Below, one piece after another: positions 59,032 through 64,000 of a DNA stretch of 64,000 bases. Source of the stretch: an uncultured Litoreibacter sp. (GTDB taxonomy: Bacteria; Pseudomonadota; Alphaproteobacteria; Rhodobacterales; Rhodobacteraceae); NCBI RefSeq assembly GCF_947501785.1, contig NZ_CANMXB010000001.1, positions 1 through 64,000 of the forward strand, in the 5' to 3' direction. Every line of letters starts with the position of its first letter. Positions within the stretch are counted from its first letter, which is position 1. Made by a program: the position numbers and the translations under genes. Under the pieces are notes generated by a model that searched no databases, was not told the origin of the DNA, and saw nothing but the letters and a program-made list of their open reading frames with translations.

Positions 59032-59481
59032 ATGAAGACGTTGCCCGTTGTGTCGCTCTGCCTGGCCATGGTTGCACTGCAAGGCTGTGACTGGTTCTTG
59101 GACCGTGCGCTGAACCGACCCAGCACCGAGATCACGCTGCCGCCCCCTCCGCCAGATCGCTTGGCGCGTCCGGCGTTCGTGGTTGTTGACGGGGACCGCA
59201 TCATTGTCGAGATGGATGACCAATCCCAGTGTTTGGGCAATGCCGGAGGCAGCTTTGCCGCAGCCGGGTGGACCGGACTTTTGACGGAATGTCCCTATCC
59301 CTACACTTACGCCGTGGCATTGGCAGCTGGCACGCCCGGTCGACAGATACCGCTGAACGAGGTGACAGGCCCCGTTTTGCCGCTGGATGAGGGGGAGGTG
59401 CCTTTCCGCCCCATCGCAAGCGTCAGCATCACCGACACCAATGGGCAAAGCTATCGCTTTGAATCTGCTGAGGGATTTTGA
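59032..59481 (+). CDS. Small lipoprotein of unknown function
   Basis: A 149-residue lipoprotein with MKTLPVVSLCLAMVALQGC (lipobox Cys19). A Pro-rich linker (ITLPPPPPDRLARP) is followed by a compact domain with PAFVVVDGDRIIVEMDD and a conserved-looking Cys pair (QCLG, TECPYPY). I recognise no family. It lies 10 bases after the SLC13 gene, in the same direction, between two similar transporters that converge on it. Confidence 0.72.
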   Translation: MKTLPVVSLCLAMVALQGCDWFLDRALNRPSTEITLPPPPPDRLARPAFVVVDGDRIIVEMDDQSQCLGNAGGSFAAAGWTGLLTECPYPYTYAVALAAGTPGRQIPLNEVTGPVLPLDEGEVPFRPIASVSITDTNGQSYRFESAEGF

Positions 59482-59494
59482 TGGGTGGCCGTCG

Positions 59495-61276
59495 TTAGAG
59501 TGGCCAGAAAAGCAGGATCGCCGGGATAGAGACCGCGACCACCAGGATTTCCAGCGGCAGCCCCATGCGCCAATAATCGCCAAAGCTGTACCCGCCCGGC
59601 CCAAGGATCAATGTGTTGTTCTTATGGCCGATGGGCGTCAGAAACGCGCAGGACGCGGCAACGGCGACCGCCATCAGGAACGGGTCAGGGTTAACCCCAA
59701 GGGACTGGGCCATCTGGATGCCAATGGGCGCGGCCACGATGGCTGTGGCCGTGTTGTTCAGAACGTCAGACAGGCTCATCGTGACGACCATCAGGATCGT
59801 CAAAATGGCCCATGCGGGCATCCCTTCGGTGAGCGAGACCAATGACCCGGCAATCAGCTCTGTTCCGCCGGATTGCTCCAGGGCTTGTCCCAGCGGGATC
59901 ATGGACCCCAAAAGAACGACCACGGGCCAGCTGATGTGGTCATAGATCTCCGAGATTGGAATAATTTTGGCCAAAACAAAGGCCACCACCACCAGCCCCA
60001 GGGCCACTGGAAGATAAATCAGTCCAAAAGAGGCGGCGGCCACGGCGGCGGCGAAGAAGCCTATGGCGAGCCATACTTTTTTGTCTTCGGTGACCACCAA
60101 CCCGCGGTCGGCCAACGGCAGACAACCCAGCCACTCAGCAACGTCACTGGCATTCTCCGGGGCAACCAACAGCAACAGGATATCGCCTGCGTGAACCTCG
60201 GTCTTGCGAACATGGGCCTTAATCGGTTTGCCCTCGCGGGAGATGCCCATCAGCACCGCTTGTTGGCGCCATGTCAGGCCAATCGCCTGCGCGGTTTTGC
60301 CGTTGATGCGCGATTGATCCGTGACCACAACCTCGATCACGCTGAGCCCGTCGCTTTCCGCGCGAACGATGTTTTCCCGTTTATCATCAGCGAATTGCAG
60401 GGACAGGGCCGACCGGAATTCATCGAGCGCGTCCGGGGTGGCTTCCAACACCAAGGCGTCGCCTGCGTTGAGTTTTCGGTTCTGGCCGGAGCCGTAGCGG
60501 CGTTGGCCGTCTTGGATCAGGCCCAAAATGGCGACGTCGGCTTTTTCTGCGTCCTCGTTGAGCTCGCGCAGGCGTTTGCCGATGAGTTTGGATCCCTCGG
60601 GCACAACCAGCTCGGCGATGTACTCGGCGTAGTCATCCATCGGGTCGCCGGAGGTGCTGGCATCGGCTTTCTGCGGGATCAGGCGCCAGCCAATGAGCGC
60701 AACAAAGATCAGCCCGGCAATGGCTGTCACGCCACCCACAGGGGCGAAGTCGAACATGCGAAACGGCTCGCCCAGATTGTCCTGGCGGATGGAGGCGATG
60801 ATGATGTTCGGGGGCGTGCCGATCAAGGTCACCATGCCGCCCAGAATGGTGGCAAAGCTCAGCGGCATCAGCGACAAAGACGGTGCGCGCCCCGCTTTGC
60901 GGGCAGTCTGAATATCAACCGGCATCAAAAGCGCCAAGGCCGCTACGTTGTTCATAAAAGCCGACAAAATGCCGCCAACTGCCCCCATCAGGGTGATATG
61001 CGCGCCAAGGCTGCGGGCGGAATCAACCAGCGTGCGGGTGATCAGAAACACAGCCCCCGAGCGCACCAAACCGGCGGAAACAACCAGCACCAAAGCGACC
61101 ACCAAAGTGGCCGAATGACCGAAGCCCGCGAAGGCGTCCTTGGTCTCCACCACGCCCAGAACGACGCCCAGCATGAGGGCAGTGAAGGCCACAAGATCGT
61201 AACGCCAGCGGCCCCAGAGCAGGAAGATGAAGACGCCGCCAAAGAGCGAAAAGAGGATGATTTGATCAGTTGTCAT
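59495..61276 (-). CDS. SLC13 family transporter with paired RCK_C domains
   Basis: A 593-residue transporter with the same layout as the gene at 57243. Membrane motifs include SFATILGGMVTLIGTPPNII and MSLSDVLNNTATAIVAAPIG; the central block has two RCK_C domains (about residues 205-385), with LVVPEGSKLIGKRLRELNED and VHAGDILLLLVAPENASDVA. The ATG at 61276 is chosen because it begins at the first helix. Being a convergent near-copy of its neighbour, it suggests duplication followed by divergence, possibly with different substrates. Confidence 0.9.
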   Translation of the reverse strand: MTTDQIILFSLFGGVFIFLLWGRWRYDLVAFTALMLGVVLGVVETKDAFAGFGHSATLVVALVLVVSAGLVRSGAVFLITRTLVDSARSLGAHITLMGAVGGILSAFMNNVAALALLMPVDIQTARKAGRAPSLSLMPLSFATILGGMVTLIGTPPNIIIASIRQDNLGEPFRMFDFAPVGGVTAIAGLIFVALIGWRLIPQKADASTSGDPMDDYAEYIAELVVPEGSKLIGKRLRELNEDAEKADVAILGLIQDGQRRYGSGQNRKLNAGDALVLEATPDALDEFRSALSLQFADDKRENIVRAESDGLSVIEVVVTDQSRINGKTAQAIGLTWRQQAVLMGISREGKPIKAHVRKTEVHAGDILLLLVAPENASDVAEWLGCLPLADRGLVVTEDKKVWLAIGFFAAAVAAASFGLIYLPVALGLVVVAFVLAKIIPISEIYDHISWPVVVLLGSMIPLGQALEQSGGTELIAGSLVSLTEGMPAWAILTILMVVTMSLSDVLNNTATAIVAAPIGIQMAQSLGVNPDPFLMAVAVAASCAFLTPIGHKNNTLILGPGGYSFGDYWRMGLPLEILVVAVSIPAILLFWPL

Positions 61277-61470
61277 GGGGCGGACTCTGCCCTGCATTGC
61301 AGATGGACGAAAGGGGGATTTTCTGCGCGGTTTTGCCATCAAAGCGGATGAAAGATGAACGGCTCTGATGCCGGTCAGGCGCTGTCTATTTTGCGTAGAG
61401 AAAGCATATAGACAACGTATCAACGTTTCATCTTGACCCGCGCGCAGGTCAAAGCGTTAACGCGGCCCGA

Positions 61471-62355
61471 TCAGGAAGGCGTTTTCGTCGGAAATATCTT
61501 GCCCATTTCGCGATCAAAGGTGGCCCAGCTGATACTGGCGGAATTTCCGGCGTAGCCATCGTAATAGGACTTGCCGGTCGAGGTCGGCAGTCCCGCCCAG
61601 ATTTTGGCCAGGTTTTTCATGAAGGTCTCGCGGGTGATTTCGCCCCGCTGGAGCCGGTTCAGTCCCGCCTCTGCCAGCAAGATGTCGGCCAGTTGGTCCT
61701 GAATGGCGGGGGAGAAGCGCGTGCCCAATGGCAACTCAAGCCGTTTGACCAACCGGCGCAACGTGGCGGGGATGAACTGATAGCGCCCGATGGCATGTGG
61801 CTGGCCCGGTGTGTTGTCGATCCAGGTGTAGATTTCAAACAGCGTCATGCGGGTCGGCAGTCGGGCCGGTTTGACCTTGGCGCGATGTTGGACGGCGTCA
61901 TAACCGTCATGCCGGGACTCGGCGGTTTCAATTAGTTGGCGCAGCCGGTCGATCTGGCTGGAGTTGGCAGCAAGCTTTGGTCCGCGACTGCGGGCGGGGA
62001 TATGTGCGGCAATGTCGTCGCTGGCGCGCCCGGCGCCCGCTTTGCTGCGCCGCGCGGCACGCAACGACGATTGGCTGATCGGCCGGAACATGCCTTTGTC
62101 CGGGGCCTTGCGAAACAGACTGGCAACGGTACGTGACGTCTCGCCAATGATGGGTGGCGGGGTCGGGGCCAGTGTGGCCGTCATAGTCGCAGGCGCAGAG
62201 GCGCGATGCATGATCAGGCCGCCCTTGGTCTGGGCCGGCGCTGCCACAAACAGCGAGCCATTTGCCACACTGGGGGTCACGCTTGGCGGAATGTGCAGCA
62301 AAATCGCGAAGCACAGGAAGGCCACCCAGCCAATTCGGGTGTTTTGATGTGCCAT
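61471..62355 (-). CDS. Lambda-R-endolysin-like muramidase (GH104-type) with long N-terminus
   Basis: A 294-residue protein. A signal-like hydrophobic segment (about residues 9-25) and a Pro/Ala-rich stretch lead to a domain (about 135-285) that resembles lambda R transglycosylase: LIETAESRHDGYDAV (Glu143/Glu146), IGRYQFIPATLRRLVKRLEL, and FSPAIQDQLADILLAEAGL before LAKIWAGLPTSTGKSYYDG. It should cleave peptidoglycan glycans in the periplasm. No phage genes are nearby, so it is probably a domesticated envelope enzyme. Confidence 0.75.
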   Translation of the reverse strand: MAHQNTRIGWVAFLCFAILLHIPPSVTPSVANGSLFVAAPAQTKGGLIMHRASAPATMTATLAPTPPPIIGETSRTVASLFRKAPDKGMFRPISQSSLRAARRSKAGAGRASDDIAAHIPARSRGPKLAANSSQIDRLRQLIETAESRHDGYDAVQHRAKVKPARLPTRMTLFEIYTWIDNTPGQPHAIGRYQFIPATLRRLVKRLELPLGTRFSPAIQDQLADILLAEAGLNRLQRGEITRETFMKNLAKIWAGLPTSTGKSYYDGYAGNSASISWATFDREMGKIFPTKTPS

Positions 62356-62549
62356 GGGGACCCCATTCTAAGGACATGTAACGCGCGCCAAGCTGGTGGC
62401 AGGAAGTTGACAATCCGTTGCGCGATCCAACCAAAGCAGTTTCAATTGTCTCTATCCTTCGGATTGGACTTGTCGGGATTGCGGGCGGCGCGCGGCCCCG
62501 CTAAGAGGAAGCACTCGCATATCGACCACCAAAGACAGGGGAGAGACCC

Positions 62550-63293
62550 ATGGCAGGCCACTCAAAATGGGCAAACATCCAGCACCGCAAAGGCCGTCAA
62601 GACAAGCTGCGTTCGAAACTCTTTTCCAAGCTCGCCAAGGAGATCACCGTGGCCGCCAAAATGGGCGACCCTGATCCCGAGAAGAACCCGCGCCTGCGGC
62701 TGGCGGTCAAGGAAGCGAAAAGCCAATCCGTCCCCAAGGACGTGATTGAGCGCGCGATCAAGAAATCCCAAGGCGGCGACGCCGAGAATTACGACGAAAT
62801 CCGCTACGAGGGTTACGGGCCCGGTGGTGTGGCCGTGATCGTGGAGACGATGACCGACAACAAGAACCGCACCGCGTCGACCGTGCGGTCGACTTTTACC
62901 AAGAATGGCGGAAATCTGGGCGAGACCGGGTCCGTGGGCTTCATGTTCGATCGCAAGGGACAGGTGATGTACCCGGCTGATGTGGGTGACGCGGACACGG
63001 TGATGATGGCGGCGATTGAGGCGGGGGCCGAGGATTGCGAAAGCACCGAGGATGGCCATGTGATCATCTGCGCGGATACCGATCTGAACACCGTGTCTAC
63101 GGCGTTGGAGGCCGAACTGGGAGAATCTGAGTCCACCAAGCTGATCTGGCAGCCGACGACGACGACCGAGCTGGACCTGGAAGGCATGCAGAAGCTGATG
63201 AAGCTTATGGACGCGCTGGAAGACGATGACGACATCCAGACGGTTACGGCCAATTTCGAAGCCTCTGATGAGGTCATGGCCCAGCTTGAATGA
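62550..63293 (+). CDS. YebC/PmpR family regulator
   Basis: A 247-residue YebC-type protein. The N-terminus [19 protein letters not shown] is diagnostic, with [20 protein letters not shown] and [20 protein letters not shown] following. Such proteins bind DNA or act in translation at poly-proline stretches. GGGGAGAG precedes the ATG. It stands alone. Confidence 0.95.
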   Translation: MAGHSKWANIQHRKGRQDKLRSKLFSKLAKEITVAAKMGDPDPEKNPRLRLAVKEAKSQSVPKDVIERAIKKSQGGDAENYDEIRYEGYGPGGVAVIVETMTDNKNRTASTVRSTFTKNGGNLGETGSVGFMFDRKGQVMYPADVGDADTVMMAAIEAGAEDCESTEDGHVIICADTDLNTVSTALEAELGESESTKLIWQPTTTTELDLEGMQKLMKLMDALEDDDDIQTVTANFEASDEVMAQLE

Positions 63294-63347
63294 GCCTAGC
63301 ATTCTCATTTTGATGTTGGATTTGCATATTTTTGCCAAGATGAAACT

Positions 63348-63956
63348 ATGAGCTTTGGCGCCGCGGTTGCGGGTTTCACGCTTGGGTTTTCGCTGATCCT
63401 GGCGATTGGCTCGCAAAACGCGTTTGTGTTGCGGCAGGGGTTGCGGCGCTCCCATGTGTTTGCGGTGTGTTTGACCTGCGCCGTATCGGACGCGTTGCTA
63501 ATCACCGCAGGCGTCGGCGGCTTTGGACAGCTGAGCGAAGTGGCCCCGTGGTTTGGGGCCGCGATGCGCTACGGCGGGGCTGCATTCCTATTCGTGTATG
63601 GCTTGATCTCCTTTCGCTCCTCTTGGCGGGGGTCTGATGGCATGAGCGCCGAAGGGCAGGGCGCAGGCAGCCTGCGGGCCGCGTTGCTGACCTGCCTGGC
63701 GCTGACCTGGTTGAACCCGCATGTCTATCTGGACACGGTTGTGCTGCTGGGCTCGATCTCGGCGCAATATCCGGGCGCGCGGCTGGAATTTGGGCTGGGC
63801 GCGGTTGTGTCCTCCTTTGTGTTCTTCTTTTCGCTGGGGTTCGGGGCGCGGTTGCTGGCACCGATATTTGCGCGGCCCCGCGCGTGGCAGGTGCTTGATT
63901 TTGGCGTCGGGCTGACGATGTGGGTCATCGCGTTGGGCCTGATTTTCGGACATTGA
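63348..63956 (+). CDS. LysE/ArgO family exporter
   Basis: A 202-residue membrane protein with about six helices. The family motif LAIGSQNAFVLRQGLRRSHV (about residues 19-38) and ALTWLNPHVYLDTVVLLGSI (about 121-140) match LysE/ArgO, which exports lysine or arginine. The gene is complete and ends 44 bases before the window edge. The adjacent YebC gene is unrelated. Substrate is inferred from family only. Confidence 0.93.
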   Translation: MSFGAAVAGFTLGFSLILAIGSQNAFVLRQGLRRSHVFAVCLTCAVSDALLITAGVGGFGQLSEVAPWFGAAMRYGGAAFLFVYGLISFRSSWRGSDGMSAEGQGAGSLRAALLTCLALTWLNPHVYLDTVVLLGSISAQYPGARLEFGLGAVVSSFVFFFSLGFGARLLAPIFARPRAWQVLDFGVGLTMWVIALGLIFGH

Positions 63957-64000
63957 ACGCGATTGCGCTTGCGGCGGGGGTGGTCTCGCTGTCTGGTTGA

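Noticed and set aside
59873-61351. 492-codon open frame on the plus strand opposite the SLC13 gene
   Set aside because: It mirrors the real minus-strand transporter; its translation is rich in His, Gln and Arg, with no family motif, as expected for a shadow frame in high-GC DNA.
1-64000. CRISPR arrays, insertion sequences or prophage
   Set aside because: I found no regularly spaced repeats, transposase or integrase motifs, or phage structural genes. The only phage-like domain is the isolated muramidase at 61471.

Overview
The window reads as chromosome of a Rhodobacteraceae species, most likely of the marine Roseobacter group. This rests on the high-GC coding bias, the DUF6356 and DUF1127 proteins, the Lrp, MgtE, SIMPL and HisB-H-A-F-E gene types, an RTX-Hint protein, and many short lipoproteins of the kind seen in that family. 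Genes are tightly packed on both strands. I see no prophage, no intact insertion sequence, no rRNA operon and no CRISPR array. There are two tRNA genes, Tyr(GTA) and Gly(GCC).

Layout. 0-20 kb is mostly housekeeping: L33, a GNAT enzyme, a Bax-inhibitor-1 protein, an Lrp regulator, a LysR/DUF1127 divergent pair, a quinone reductase, histidinol-phosphatase with 8-oxoguanine deaminase, guanine deaminase, MgtE, an 822-residue orphan membrane protein resembling a fusion of secretion-system GspL and GspC/PilP parts, MetY, a small lytic transglycosylase and RlmB. 20-32 kb is the most interesting stretch. A ugp operon (B-A-E-C, then an inositol-monophosphatase-like enzyme, a second UgpE-like permease and an MFS exporter) faces an AfuABC-type transporter across a 487-bp promoter region that holds a PhoB-box-like repeat for each direction. 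32-41 kb holds a KsdD-like flavoprotein coupled to a bile-acid:sodium-type symporter, a glycosyltransferase-like protein, and hisE, hisF, hisA, hisH and hisB on the minus strand, interrupted by two small exported proteins on the plus strand. 41-43 kb is an RTX-Hint protein. 43-51 kb is a TauABC-like uptake system with an unusually large permease, an IclR regulator, and a divergent three-gene oxidative module (FAD oxidoreductase, cupin, diiron hydroxylase); two copies of one palindrome flank the regulator. 51-64 kb holds tRNA-Gly, a nuclease/DjlA/GNAT/VOC minus-strand run, 5-formyl-THF cyclo-ligase, YmdB, an EamA permease, two similar SLC13/RCK_C transporters pointing at each other around a lipoprotein, a lambda-R-like muramidase, YebC and a LysE-type exporter.

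How the parts may work together. The 20-32 kb island is best read as a phosphate-starvation system for sugar and glycerol phosphates. Two ABC importers bring in phosphorylated compounds, an IMPase-family phosphatase may strip the phosphate, and an MFS sugar-exporter-like protein may dispose of the carbon. The 43-51 kb island is best read as IclR-controlled uptake and oxidation of a small organic compound, perhaps an amine or sulfonate, whose identity the sequence does not give. Both readings are inference from gene content and promoter motifs.
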